From positions 8,313,001 to 8,377,000 of the forward strand of contig OX344765.1 in assembly GCA_947034895.1 (NCBI GenBank): DNA of 64,000 bases. Reading direction: 5' to 3'. This DNA comes from Rhytidiadelphus loreus. Its lineage: Eukaryota > Streptophyta > Bryopsida > Hypnales > Hylocomiaceae. Shown here piece by piece: positions 1-11,202 of the stretch. Numbering within the stretch: position 1 is the first letter of the stretch; each line of letters begins with the position of its first letter. The translations under genes and the position numbers were made by a program. The notes under the pieces are model-generated. The model searched no databases and was not told the DNA's origin. It saw only the letters and a list, made by a program, of their open reading frames with translations.

Positions 1-12
1 CCATCGTCACCG

Positions 13-219
13 AAACCCTAATCCGTCCCGATCTGCCCCCCCGTTGACCTAATTCATAGCTTCCCTGCTTCAAATCTTCCACCAAGATCGTTCATTCCCC
101 CTCATTACCTGTAAATCTTACATCTCGAGATGAATCGTACGGTAATGACTGTTGCCATTTGAAAAAAACGCTTCATAAATACGATGAAGTGTCCATGTTA
201 ATGGTTACCGAAACCCTAA
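13..219 (+). promoter_or_regulatory. two telo-box copies in RPL8 intron 1
   Basis: AAACCCTAA occurs at 13-21 and 211-219, inside what should be the first intron of RPL8. Repetition of the promoter motif in the first intron suggests possible intronic regulatory sites. This is inference from motif identity only. Confidence 0.4.
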
Positions 220-239
220 AAATTTCTTACGGTACTCAC

Positions 240-679
240 CGGGTGGTTCCGCTGTCCACGTTGTGCGACACCACGATGGCGTAGTCGCCCGACGCGCGCG
301 CGAACGCGCCCCGATCGCCCATCCGGTGCTCCACGTTGCACACCACGGCTCCCTCGGGCACGGACCTCAAAGGCAGCACGTTGCCGATCGACAGGGTTGC
401 CTTCTTCCCGCAGTAAACAAATTGTCCCGAGTACATGCCCTCGGCGGCGATGAACCTCTCCTTCTGCCTTTTGAAGCGGAAAGGGTGACGGAAGGTCACC
501 TTGCAGAGGGGAGCACCACGGCCGGAGTCATGGACGACCTCGGAGACCACACCCTTGATATAGCCATTGCGCTCGGCGTAGTCCAGCGAGCGGAACTGCG
601 CGGGGCCCTTGCGGCGGTGGGTGTGGCTCCGAAAGATGGAGCCAGCTCCCTTACGCTGGGCTCTGATGACTCGACCCAT
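240..679 (-). CDS. RPL8: 60S ribosomal protein L8 (uL2), first coding exon, partial
   Basis: This is the cytosolic large-subunit protein uL2, which lies near the peptidyl-transferase centre. The exon encodes the first 146 residues, from [20 protein letters not shown] through the conserved [17 protein letters not shown] segment to SGTT plus two bases of the next codon. It ends at a consensus donor, CG|GTGAGT, at 239-234. The ATG at 679 matches the family start; the frame stays open upstream but carries no family sequence. The rest of the protein (normally about 260 residues) would lie to the left beyond the window, because positions 1-233 hold no continuing uL2 sequence and look like intron. 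Identification is firm; the gene is cut by the window edge. Confidence 0.96.
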
Positions 680-795
680 GGCTGATGGGGGAACAAGGTG
701 CAAAACCCCCAAAGAGATTTGCGAGGGAGCAAGAGAGAAAAGGAGGACTGAGGTCGCACCCCTTTGCCCTAAACCCCAGCGAGTCACACAGCTCA

Positions 796-804
796 AAACC
801 CTAA
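796..804 (+). promoter_or_regulatory. telo-box upstream of RPL8
   Basis: AAACCCTAA lies 117 bp upstream of the RPL8 start codon, next to a second related run (CCCTAAACCCC, 768-778). Telo-boxes are typical of plant ribosomal-protein and translation-gene promoters. The placement fits a proximal promoter or transcript-start element, but function is inferred. Confidence 0.6.
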
Positions 805-1070
805 TTCATGAATGAGAGAGACGATGTTCCCTTCCGCGTTCCCTTGCGTTGACTCCAACGTTCTCATCACATCTGCGGCCAACTATGCATTGGAGGGCTC
901 GATTGCAATTGAAGGAGCAATTTGTGCAATGATATATTGTGATGAGATCTTCGCTGTGATATCATCCCCAATCACGTCCAGAAAGTGCAATGTTGAATTA
1001 CAAATACACTTCCGAGTTCAATTTTGTGTCGGCATTGACCTATTTTACTCCCACTCTTTCTGTGTTGCAG

Positions 1071-1330
1071 GCTGCTTCACTTGGAAGTTCAGTGATTGAT
1101 TAGACCGTTTGATATTGAAACTACAGCGTTGGGAGCAGCTTACGCTGCCGGTCTTGCTGTGGTGGTATACTGTATATGGACCAAGGAATATATTAGATTA
1201 TTGAGCAGGGGGCAGTCCAAACCACGTCAACTATGTACCTCTCACTCTCAGATTACCAATGAGAAGCTAGCGTGACAAGAGATGCCAGACAGTCTTGGAA
1301 CATGGCAGTTGAAAAGGTCTTTGGGCAGAG
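1071..1330 (+). pseudogene. decayed C-terminal exon of a glycerol kinase (FGGY family)
   Basis: After an acceptor-like TGTGTTGCAG (1061-1070), the sequence reads AASLGSSVI, then after a shift RPFDIETTALGAAYAAGLAV (from 1102), which is the hallmark C-terminal block of glycerol kinase. A 4-bp duplication (GATTGATT, about 1094-1101) breaks the frame. The same frame runs to a stop at 1273. A third frame from 1272 carries RQSWNMAVEKVFG, which resembles the enzyme's final W..AVE block and sits at the expected spacing of about 45 residues. No other kinase exons were found upstream. The retained intron-exon border indicates a decayed genomic copy and not a processed one. Glycerol kinase makes glycerol-3-phosphate from glycerol; this fragment cannot. 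Confidence 0.62.
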
Positions 1331-1990
1331 CTCGACTTTTGAGACAATACAGTTTGCCACAATCAAGGTTCAACTTTGCTGTGGCAAGCATCATGTGGGT
1401 TCGACCTTTTCACCCGGTTTTTTTGTTGATGTTAATTGCGGTTCGTCTATCACGAGGATGGATTTTTTAGCTAGTCCTCCGGTACGCTGTCAAGATTGCC
1501 TTTGCACGCACCGTCCTCTTGCTCGCTCTGGGACCCGTGTTCGAGAATAATACAGGAACCATTTCATGGTATTTAGAATTTACTCATGTCTTGGACATCA
1601 TGGAGGCTCGTACTTGCAGCCTGCTCTTGACGCAGCTTGAATGTTAGAGCTAGCAGCGTGTTATAAGAATCGTCGTGTATACTACTCCGTATAAGATATG
1701 AAAATGAACGGTCTTGTTTCGTGAGTAAACTTGCACCCTGTGCATTCACGACCTGTTACTTCAATCATGTCACATTCAGAACTCAGAAACATGATTGAAC
1801 ATGTTACGTGCACGTTCTGCAATTTAGAGCGCAACGTTTTCGTTCTGTTGGAGAAGAGTTGAAGCCTATCCTGGTATGTAGGAATCAGTTTAGAAATGGG
1901 TTTCCACAGGAACAGTGGTGATGTTCGTCAGGGAAGAGTTTGCTCATCTTGTATCACACATAATGTCCTAATGTAGGGATAGAGTGGGCT

Positions 1991-2096
1991 ACATTTTGCA
2001 TGACAATGCTATTAAAGATCACGACGGAAGAATATTAACTATTACATTTTGCATGACAATGCTATTAAAGATCAAGATGGAAGAATATTAACTATT
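1991..2096. repeat. 53-bp tandem duplication
   Basis: Two adjacent 53-bp copies (1991-2043 and 2044-2096) start ACATTTTGCATGACAATGCT and differ at about two positions. The duplication is recent and lies in non-coding AT-rich DNA. Confidence 0.9.
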
Positions 2097-4146
2097 GTGT
2101 ACTTCATGCCACATGTGGTACAATTGTACAAGCTATTCTCATTGTGTAGACTTGCTCAAAAACTTGTATCTTAATTTACCATATCAAGTGTTTTTATGAT
2201 ATTAATATTGTGTTTCCTTCCAAGATTCTTGACATTGTTCAATTTTGAAATCTATGTATATTGAAGGATTGTATTGGATTATACGTACACAACTTGTTTC
2301 TAGTAGACAAACGAAGACGTTGACAGTAAATTTGTTCACTAGAAAAACATGCATTGTCCAAAGTCTGGCCATTGTTTGACCTCTTGGATTTGTGAAAGTA
2401 ACAAGTTCATTACTTCAATTCAATTCAAGTTCGTTTTGATTATAGAAGTCATCATGGACTATTATTTCAAAGCAACAATTTTCATGAATATATCATTGTA
2501 CATAAGATGATTTCACCTTTTTGAAACCAAACCCATTCATTGGATTCTTGTTTGAAATGTATTGCCTCTATCAACAAGAGCTTAATCACCTATTTCTAGT
2601 AAATTAATTTATTAACTTATTTTCAACAAAATTCATAGTTTATTCATATGGTGTCAAGAAAATTAATGCATGAGAGAGTCTTGCATGAACACTCTTTTGA
2701 CTTTCTTCGACGAAAAAAAAAATAGGCAATTTAATAATTGGGATTATGTTCAATTCCTTTAAACAATTACTTTGTGTGACTTTAGTTATCATGTGTCCTA
2801 CACTTGTAGTTTCCTTGGTTTGGTTCCAAGTTTAAAGCATCTCTACTACCATGACACATTCCTACATCACTTCAAATAGGCTTGAAGTAGCCCCTATGCT
2901 ATTAGAGAGGTTTGATGGTTTGAATGATCTTCAATCGACACCATTCATAATGCCACAAAATTTTATGTCTCCTAATTGAACATACTATACAACAATTTGC
3001 AGTTATTGTACAATGGATGGTTGGTAAAACTCTTACATCGATAGTGATAAGGTAGACTAGTCCATTTCTACCAACTATCTATTTCCATCATCCTACTTTT
3101 GGCCCCAATTCCACCTAAAATTCATTGATCCAAATCTATTCATTTTATGACAAAATCAATGCATTAATGCCAACAAGGGGTAACATGTCAATTCTTTATT
3201 GGTGAGTACTTAAGTGTCAACAGATACATAGAAAGGTGATTATGGCTTGTTTATAGGACATTTATGATTCCACTCTATGAACGATTTTGTAATTAATTTC
3301 AAAGTAGACCACTTCAAAAATTCATAAAAATTACAATGTTAATTAGAAAATTATAATTTCACTTGAGTTTGATTTGTGAAACAAGAGCACACTTCTTGAA
3401 AAATATGTGCCCCTCTTCCAGCTGGCCTCAAAATATTCAGATTGCAATTGAGTGTGGTAATAGGCTTGTCTACCTTAGTCTAGTCTCATAATTCATCTAA
3501 AGAAAAAGCACTTGTAAGAGGTACGAATACCATGTCTCATGGAGTACTGTAAAGTAGGTGGCTAAAAAAGTGATCCTTTAAGGGCTATTGGGCCTTTTTG
3601 ATAGGTTTCAGATGCCCGAAAATATTTTTATTTGAAGAAAAGTTGATGCTGAATTTAACACAAGTGGTTCCATATTTTTTGGAGCATTTGTGAATTACTT
3701 ATGAATTTCCAAAGAATTCTGCGGTAGACACCTACTCTTGATTCCTAGGCCTTGCAAACACCCACTCATGCGCAGTTTGTAAAAAGATATGGCTTGACCA
3801 AAAACAAACACTGCAACATTCAAAAAGTATTACACAAGGTTCCTCGATGCAACCTATACTAAGCTTAAACCCTACATTTTCTTAACATTTGTAAAAAGGC
3901 AATAGGGCAATCAATTCTCATTTAGAAAAATTAAGTGGACACATTGTGGCTTTGAAATGGAGTAATGGACCTTCCCTCGCTCTCATTCCAACCATTGCTG
4001 AAGTATGAAGCAATATATGACAAGTCTCAATTATGCTCTCACATTGTTGACAATCCATTTTAGAACCACCGAGTGTCCATTTTAGAGCTCCCTATACATG
4101 CTTGTTTCAAGAAGAGGGTTGCTTTTTGAGCCACTTACTAGAGTTT
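2097..4146. other. AT-rich intergenic stretch without a recognised gene
   Basis: No convincing coding region was seen on either strand. Positions about 3648-3715 carry one copy of a short interspersed sequence (a run like TTCCATATTTTTTGGAGC with similar flanks) that recurs near 26130-26200 and 44281-44345. Confidence 0.5.
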
Positions 4147-4440
4147 TTTTTTTTTTTTTTTGGTGCCAAATTGCACTAAAAAAATAATCTAGCTAAACAC
4201 TAACACAAAAATGCCTTGAAGAAATGGATGAAATTGCCAAAGAATTTCAAATTAAAAAAATATCTTACATGAAGTTGCTAGATTGTGAATGAAAACCCAA
4301 TTGTAGACATGTCATATGTACTAATCTGATATTTTCTATCTAATATGTGGATGAATGTTGAAATTTGGAGCACCACTATTATACCACTTTATATCACCAC
4401 TTTGGCACTTCATAGAAAATGAAAAAAAAGAGCCTTGCCA
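4147..4440 (+). mobile_element. short interspersed element, family A, copy 1 (MITE-like)
   Basis: This roughly 290-bp segment runs from a poly-T tract through GGTGCCAAATTGCACTAA to CACTTTGGCACTTCATAG and an A-rich end. It matches, in reverse orientation, the segment at 27838-28110 along its whole length. The inner ends are loosely inverted (GTGCCAAATTG versus AGTGCCAAAGTGG), which suggests a small terminal-inverted-repeat element. There is no coding capacity. Class assignment is tentative; the two-copy repeat relation is clear. Confidence 0.6.
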
Positions 4441-4859
4441 CTTTTTATAGAGGTAAGGGTAAAACAGCCCATTGGTCAAAATTTGGAATCTGCCCTCATG
4501 CCATTGCCGAATTTTTTCAAATTTTTTCCCACACAAAGATGAGCGTGAGAAATAGTGAGAACAGTTGAAATTTTATTTTATTTAGAAAATTGAAAGTGTG
4601 AATTAATAATGTAATTCTAAAATGATTTCTTCCCAATATAGTCTATAAGTTGCCCCATAACCAACAAAAAGTGTACCTAATATGCTCATCTTAATAACCT
4701 AAAGTGGTCACAATAATTTCTAATGTAAAATGCCATGAAAAGCCACTTCTAATTGCAATGATTTACACTTGGAAAAGTTGGGTGTTCCTAATGCAGTCAC
4801 TAATCACTCCCATGAGTGTCAGGTTAGATATTGATTGTAGTATGAGAAAACCATCATCG

Positions 4860-6019
4860 TGGGGGTCATCAGGTGTCCACTGTCACTATGAGTGATCTGA
4901 CCGTTACGGACTGTTTTACCTTATCCCGAATTTCCAACAATCCGGGATATTCTTCGTTGTCAGAATTTGTCACTCAGCCGGTCGGTACATACTCAGTCGA
5001 CCTTGGTCCTGGTAAGGAGTTGAAGGCCGAGGGACCTGCAGATGGGATCATAGAATTGAAGCTCTCGGGGTCCATACCCAGATCTTGTGTGCACGGAACG
5101 CAAGCTCATTACACGCTAAGAATCGTTCAAGTCCCCCACATGCAGCTAGTTTGTGATTTCATTAGTCTCACATATACATAAGCTTGTTCACGTACGTGGG
5201 TTGCCAAATACGTTATCTTGTGGGCTTCTTGTGGGTATCTTTGTTGCTCATGTTTCTCCGTACTAGGCCATCACATCACAGGCCAAATTATTATTCTAGT
5301 GCTGGTGCACATTTCAGAACGGGGGCCCGGGTGATTCAGACACGGGTGACTCGTGATCTCCTCGCTATTCGGGAAGTTGAGGCAGTCTTCCGGAGTTTTC
5401 TTCTTGGAACACTGCGGCAGCAGAGACTGATTTTCTCTGTGAAAAAATCTAATTTCTCCCAAAGTCGATGGCAGTGTCACTAATCGCATCTTTCTGTAAA
5501 GGGTTCATGATCTGCATCACCGGGGTCCCCGAGCTAGTATTGTGCCTTTCTCAATGGCTTGCATTTGGCCATAGCTGTTTTTTTCCATAGATTTTGCAGC
5601 GAGCAAGAAGCAGGAAGAGATCTGCTTAGACGAAGTTGGGGCTTTCGGACAGGGCTGTTTTTTTGCGAACTTGGGTTGGAGAGTTCTTGCTTGATTTTTC
5701 CTCCGAGTGAGATGAATTGTAGCGCTGAAGAGTTGCTTGCGGCTGCTATGAGAGAATTATTGATCCAGAACCTGCTGTACTGACATCCACGATGCTGGAC
5801 TTTACGTACGTTCCTTGTATGTACTAACTCCCGTCCTTATCTTGCGGGTAGCAGAGAATCCCATGTCTTAAGTTGATGATGGAATTTTGAAAATTTTAGG
5901 GCTATCGGAGAATATATGGTTGTTGTAATCCGCGATCCCTGATGGATGCGATGTACATGCTTTGATCTGGTTTACTGATGTGAGTGAGTCCGTGCAATTC
6001 AGGGGTGGTGGTGGGGAGT
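4860..6019 (+). other. GC-richer 5' leader/promoter region of the CBL gene
   Basis: Base composition rises from the AT-rich background, and no conserved protein is visible in any frame. A pyrimidine-poor acceptor-like site (TTCAG, 5998-6002) lies 17 bp before the CBL start codon, so part of this stretch may be a 5' untranslated exon plus a leader intron. The open frames here (for example 4873-5181) resemble no family I recognise. Confidence 0.35.
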
Positions 6020-8235
6020 ATGGAGGACGAATTGGTGTCGCTTTTGTTTCCTCTTTATGCGGTGCTCTGTGACTCCGTGAGGCTCCTCACAAGTTGTTTC
6101 TTGGCGAAAAGCTGGAGAAGACCCCCTGGCTATGAAGATCCTTCTGTGCTCGCCAGTGAAACCGCGTGTATGTTCTCTTACTCTCCGCCCTGTTTGCACT
6201 TCTAGGGCTTACAGTATGACTAAATTTTGCGTTGAATCTTCCTTGGGTTGAAATTTCGCGTTGAGAGCTGAATTTGTGCACAGATTCTGTATAGTGATGC
6301 TCTGTTTAATATAATCCATATTCACAATTTATCACCACGCTATTGATGACCTAAGAAAAAGTGATTTGCGCATAGGGATTGCATAGAGTAGTGTTGGGCT
6401 TGCACCTTTTCTAGTTTAGTACAAAAGACTAATAAGTCACTGAAATGATGTGAGGCAGTATCACTCATTCATAGCTGACTTTGCTTTCAATTGTTGAACT
6501 CAACGAGTTAGTAAAAGTGCGTTAAAGGAATTTCGATTTCAGAGGGTCGCTAAATCTTTGACACCATGAGTCTCCCTTGCGTAGCAGATAGGCCCGTGTG
6601 AGGAGTTGAATTCAAGAATGTTATCGTAGTTTGTTATCCTCCTTTGAAACAGAATCGTGGGTTGATGGTGGTGGTAACCCAGTTACTGTCAAGGAGGTGG
6701 AGGCTCTGTTTGACCTCTTCATGCGAATCAGCAACTCGGTTATTCACGATGGTCTGATTCACAAGGTTGACTATTTTCTCTCTTTTTCTCTTCAGCGACA
6801 CTGCGTGTTGTTACTCGGTTCGATAAGTGTATCGAAATAATGCCCTAATATGCACTTGTGCAGGAGGAGTTTCAATTGGCATTATTCAGGAACAGTGAAA
6901 GGCAGAATCTGTTCGCAGATCGGGTAAAGACCGTTGCAATGCATACTCAATGCATCCACGTTTTTTGTGGATAAAATGGGTCCAAGTTTTTTGTACCCTA
7001 TTAACAACTTGACACGAGCATATCGTTGGTTTGGTGTAGCAGGTGTTTTACTTGTTCGACAGGAAAAAAAATGGTGTGATTGAGTTTGGGGAATTCGTGC
7101 GCTCACTGAGTGTGTTCCACCCAAAGGCGCTTGCTGAAGACAAAGTTCAATGTGGGACTTTTCTTTCTTTCTCCAAGCTTTTTCATTTCACTAGATCTTG
7201 CAGTCCCTAGTTTGGCCGCCCTATTCAGACTTGAGTTGATTGTCCTTTTGCAAACGAGCATGAAGTTATTTCATGCGAATGAAATCTATTTTGAAGTTAT
7301 ACAATTTCTGAACCGTTCTGATTTACATGCAGTCGCATTCAAGTTGTATGATCTTCGTCAAACAGGATATATAGAACGTGAAGAGGTACTACCAGCTCTT
7401 TGTTTTAGTAGTGCTGAACCGTTTATCTTACTGAGAACTGTTCAAGTCCAACTTTTTGGTTATTGTGATCATTTCTGCGATCCTAAGTACTGAATGCATT
7501 GCGAGTATTAAATTTCGTATTTGTAACCACGAACGGTTAATTTTTACTTGCTATCATTCTTTGATTGTGTAGATTGTGTAGACTATACAAAGGGTGACTG
7601 ATTATGGCAGGTGAAAGAAATGCTGGATGCGTTGCTAGGTGAATCTTCGTCGACGATGACTCTCACAGATGACGTCATCGAAACCATTCTGGACATGGTA
7701 TGAGGATTGCTGCTTTACTTTCTTTAATGCTGAATTAATTGAAAAGTGAATAATTATTTCATCTTGCCAATCAACCTTGCCTATGTGATTCTTTGTGTGA
7801 TTCTGAATGGGAAGATCAATGGCACTGGTTCTGAGTATGGAAGCTTAGACATTTGCAGAGGCTGACACAAAGATTGAAGGTCGTATCGATCAAGAAGAGT
7901 GGCAAAAGCTGGTTATGCGCCACCCATCTCTTATGCAAAACATGACTCTTCCTTATCTCAAGTAAGCACCCTTCATGTCAAACCTCACTGCTCTCTGCTT
8001 ATAGAGTCTTATGAAATGGAAATGCCAAACAATAAAGAAATTTCGCGGCTTTAGTTGCTTTAATCTTTTAAGGAGCATTAGATTCATTTTCACTACTATA
8101 GAAGTTAGACTCCTAGGATGAATCTCAATTGTTATGCAGCAGTGAAGTCACGAATTGCTACTTTTACTGTATTGCAGGGACATCGTTTCAAATTTTCCTA
8201 GCTTTTCGTTTGTGAATGATGTGGATGTAACATGA
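6020..8235 (+). CDS. calcineurin B-like (CBL) calcium sensor, 236 aa, 8 exons
   Basis: CBL proteins bind Ca2+ and recruit CIPK kinases. Exons: 6020-6167, 6683-6765, 6864-6923, 7043-7151, 7333-7385, 7611-7697, 7849-7961, 8178-8235, all GT-AG and phase-consistent. Motifs in order: [15 protein letters not shown] (37-50); EVEALFDLF; a variant first EF-hand around DGLIHKEEF; EF-hand loops [12 protein letters not shown] (103-114), [12 protein letters not shown] (140-151) and [12 protein letters not shown] (186-197); [10 protein letters not shown]; and the C-terminal FPSF motif (224-227), the usual site phosphorylated by the partner CIPK. The N-terminus lacks the MGCxxS acylation signal. It has instead a hydrophobic stretch (residues 5-29, [13 protein letters not shown]...), which suggests CBL10-like membrane anchoring. 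The ATG at 6020 is the first in frame after the acceptor. Confidence 0.95.
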
Positions 8236-8985
8236 GGACACAAAAGACATGCCCTGTATACAAACTGTTTTTGCGCGAACCTGCTGAGCAAATCCGTGTC
8301 GTCATTTCTTTGCGTCATCAAGGAAAGGCTCGAGGTTCACCATTGGGAGCTAATTCTTGAGTTCAAGGGAAAAAAGGAACATGGAGTGTTTTGTAATGGA
8401 AAAATTGTTGGATATGTGTATCATTATAACCTCTTAGATCTCTCGAGTGAAAGAAGCTCCAAGAGTTGTGCTCCTAGAGTTGTGTAAGAATAGATGAGTT
8501 GTAGAGCACAACTCCAAGAGCAAGTGTAAGATTCGGCAAGAAAGTCTTGTAAGCCTGTTTCCACATATTAACCAAACAGATTCTCAATTCTAGGCTAGTG
8601 TACATGTACATATCTGGTGCTCGTATACAGTGTATGGTTTGTTTACAGTTTATTAGATTATCTTGTCTCTCTCTAAACTGCATGTGTTGAGATTTTTGTA
8701 TTAAATCACTGTTGAGCTTTATTTCTATTTAAGGTAGAGAATAGTATTTCCTTCACCATATTAGCTTTTGCTATTGAGGTGACACAAGAAAATTATCTAC
8801 ACGACAAATTCACAAATTCACAATAATTATGTATTGTGATTAGACTCCCAATTAAGTAGGTGTCAAATATATCTAGCCAACATCATAGGAGCTTCTTCCA
8901 AGGAGTCTAATACACTAACATACAACCAAACCCCATCCTAACATTTCCTCCCTGAAATTGGCAGTACTGTAATTTTTGTTTCCCC
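8236..8985. other. 3' flank of the CBL gene and intergenic AT-rich DNA
   Basis: No gene recognised. The stretch after the CBL stop probably contains its 3' untranslated region; there is no obvious single polyadenylation site. Confidence 0.4.
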
Positions 8986-8987
8986 AT

Positions 8988-9115
8988 CAAGCTAGGTGGT
9001 CTAGTAATTAACACTCTAGCTTGAATGTTGGAGTCGATCAGCCACTGATCCTGCCCTCCTGCCCTGCACCATATGCCTGGTGCTCATGCTGGGTAAACCT
9101 AACTGCACACATCCC
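8988..9115 (+). mobile_element. probable tRNA-derived SINE
   Basis: AGCTAGGTGGTCTAGTAATT followed by AACACTCTAGCTTGAATGTTG and GGAGTCGATCAGCC resembles the 5' half of a tRNA. The A-box region is TGGTCTAGT and a degenerate B-box is GGAGTCGATC. The rest does not fold as a tRNA and continues into unrelated sequence. This is the expected look of an old SINE head. No target duplication was identified. Confidence 0.4.
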
Positions 9116-9417
9116 ACAAAATTAATTTATCCACAAATGAGAATCTGTACTCGATTACCACATGTAAATGGATCAACATAGGCCATTACACAAATTATCA
9201 GAATGTGCTTCAAAGAATTACTATTTCAAGAAAAAATGCAAGGAATAACTGAATCATATCGCTAATATACTTAGGGAATTTCAGATACTTATTGGTTTGG
9301 CTCATACTTCTCACCGGACACTGGTTTAGGGGAAATGTGTAGGGTCAGAATTGCAACAGGGTGTGTTTACCTTACAAAGAAACAGGGAACTAAGAGTTCA
9401 GGGAAGCAAACTAATGA

Positions 9418-10886
9418 CTATAAAATCACAGCAGTGCTCATAAAACCTGGTATCTTTCTCCACGAGCAAGCCCTAACTGTGGCAATCTTCTGCAAGCAGT
9501 TTAGAATCGCAATTACTGAATCCTAGAGGACAATCACATTGTCTTCTGAAAAATATCATGGATTCTGAATCTCAGAAGACATTAAGAGACAATCCCATTC
9601 TGAAAGAAGCTTGAGATTGCAACATGAAATATTCTTCGTATGCAGAGATAACATTTCAATGTGAGGGGAGAGAATGAAGGCATGAATGCTCACCCGCTTG
9701 CCTCGCGTGTTGAGCACTGTGCAGAGCCGGGATCGCTTATTCTCCAGGCTGGTGAAGAAGCGCGGCTGCCGTCTCTCTGGAGGGAAGATGGGGCTGTAGG
9801 GGAAATTCAGCATCTCCTGCACCAGCGTTTGCCGGTACCACTCGTCCTGACTCACCTGCAGCTGCAGGTACGACGGGATCCGCTTCTCGCAGGGCGCCAG
9901 CACCAGGATCTTCACCGGTGATGGCGTGGTCGTCTGGTGTTGTTGGTTGTACAAAAAATGCCCCAGAAACGTGTTCTCCTGAATCCCGCGAGCACAACTA
10001 TCCATGTGTTAATTGCACACATCTGACATCATTATAAATCATGGATTCCGTTACCGAAGACGTTTCCTAAACCTAAATCAGTTCATCGATTTCAAGAATT
10101 AGCACCGAGCACCGGATGCTGGGTGCGGTTCAAGAATCATATCATTCTCGAATGCGGAGGCAGGGAGTAGCCTTGTAACAAGAATATATTCGGCCCACAA
10201 TTCATGAGCAAGCTTGCATTTAAGATGTTCTCCGGTGAAAGAAGCCTCGACTCATGGAAAGCAAAGCGCCCCCTGCCTGATGTTCAAGAATGTTATGTAT
10301 CATTACATTTGACAGTCTTCTTACGACAAATTTTAGGGGATTATTTGCTTAGGAGGGCCTCTTGTTTGCTGGTGTCGTTGCCCACCTGAATGCGCGGCGC
10401 TTGGGGGCTATTCTCCGCGCCCGTGTGCCCAACGAACACGCCGAGTTTGTTGGCGATGGCAGGTAAGTATCCCTGCGATTGGAACGGCAAGTTCGGCAGC
10501 GCCACCACCTTCACCACCAGATCGTCCGCTCTAGTAAATAGATCTACGTTGACAGGGAAAATTGCAGGGCGCATATGCGGGTAATCACGAAGTGCCGGCG
10601 CGGCGACATCGCAAGCGCCTTCTTTGTCGCACACCACGACGAAGAAGCCCTCGCACACACGCTTGTGCATGGTGGCGGTGATGTCGTGGCCCCCGAGCCA
10701 GTCGCCCAACCATTCGCAGAAGAGGTTGTGCGGGATGTTGGGTCCGAAGGCCACCAGCACTGAGCACCGGATGCTCCGCTGCTTCGCCTTCTCGAGTGCG
10801 GGCAGGTAAAAGAACACTACGCGCGGGTTGCTGGGATTTGCTACGGGGTCCTTGAAGTCTTTCCACTTCGTCTTCGTCACCACCAT
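9418..10886 (-). CDS. probable DUF4283-like nucleic-acid-binding protein, 2-3 exons
   Basis: Exon 1 is 10886-10386 (167 codons, from the ATG at 10886, ending at CAG|GTGGGC). Exon 2 is 9978-9694 (95 codons, ending at CGG|GTGAGC). A possible last exon is 9489-9418 (23 codons and TAG). The first exon runs from MVVTKTKWKDFKDP through a segment PVNVDLFTRADDLVVKVVAL, PNLPF and AIANKLG to PRIQ. That pattern (a long beta-rich stretch, then V.LPNLP...IAN.LG...PRI) resembles the DUF4283 domain of plant retroelement-derived proteins. The second exon's KILVLAPCEKRIPSYLQL fits the next part of that fold. No zinc knuckle (CX2CX4HX4C) is present. The likeness is to a fold pattern, not a named orthologue. 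It may be a domesticated retroelement-derived gene. Exon 3 is speculative. Confidence 0.5.
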
Positions 10887-11202
10887 GGCCGCTGGACACC
10901 TCCAAGGTCGAGAGATCACCAGCTACTTATAAGGGCTCCTTGGAATGCATTCGTCCTTTGGCAAACATGAAGGCTTCCACATCAACAAAACTCCAGGAAC
11001 AGTTCAAAAACTTTGGAATCATATCCAATCTACGACCATGTCCTTGAAGTCTTTCCAACTTCGTCTTCGTCACCACCACAGCTGCGCACTTTCAAGGTCG
11101 AGATATCACCAGTTACAAGGACGCATTCTTCCTTTGGCAAACATGAAGACTTCCACTTCAACAAAACTCCAGGGACAGTGCAAAATCTTTGGAATCATAT
11201 CC
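10849..11202. repeat. 192-bp-spaced tandem duplication covering the 5' end of the DUF4283-like gene
   Basis: The block 10849-11026 is repeated at 11041-11202. Both begin TCCTTGAAGTCTTTCCA and end near TTTGGAATCATATCC. The left copy contains the gene's start codon (CCACCATGG as read on the + strand). In the right copy the matching position reads CCACCACAGC, so the ATG is lost. The TATA-like ACTTATAAG at 10924-10932 is also altered in the right copy. Confidence 0.85.

Noticed and set aside
263..685. Long + strand open frame over the RPL8 exon
   Set aside because: It is antisense to a clearly conserved uL2 exon and owes its length to GC-rich codon shadowing.
4873..5181. Open frame of about 100 codons upstream of the CBL gene
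   Set aside because: No conserved motif and no good splice context; better explained as leader or promoter DNA.
8990..9060. Functional tRNA gene
   Set aside because: The anticodon and 3' halves do not complete a cloverleaf and the B box is degenerate.
9661..9921. + strand open frame over the DUF4283-like exon 2
   Set aside because: Antisense shadow of the spliced minus-strand gene.
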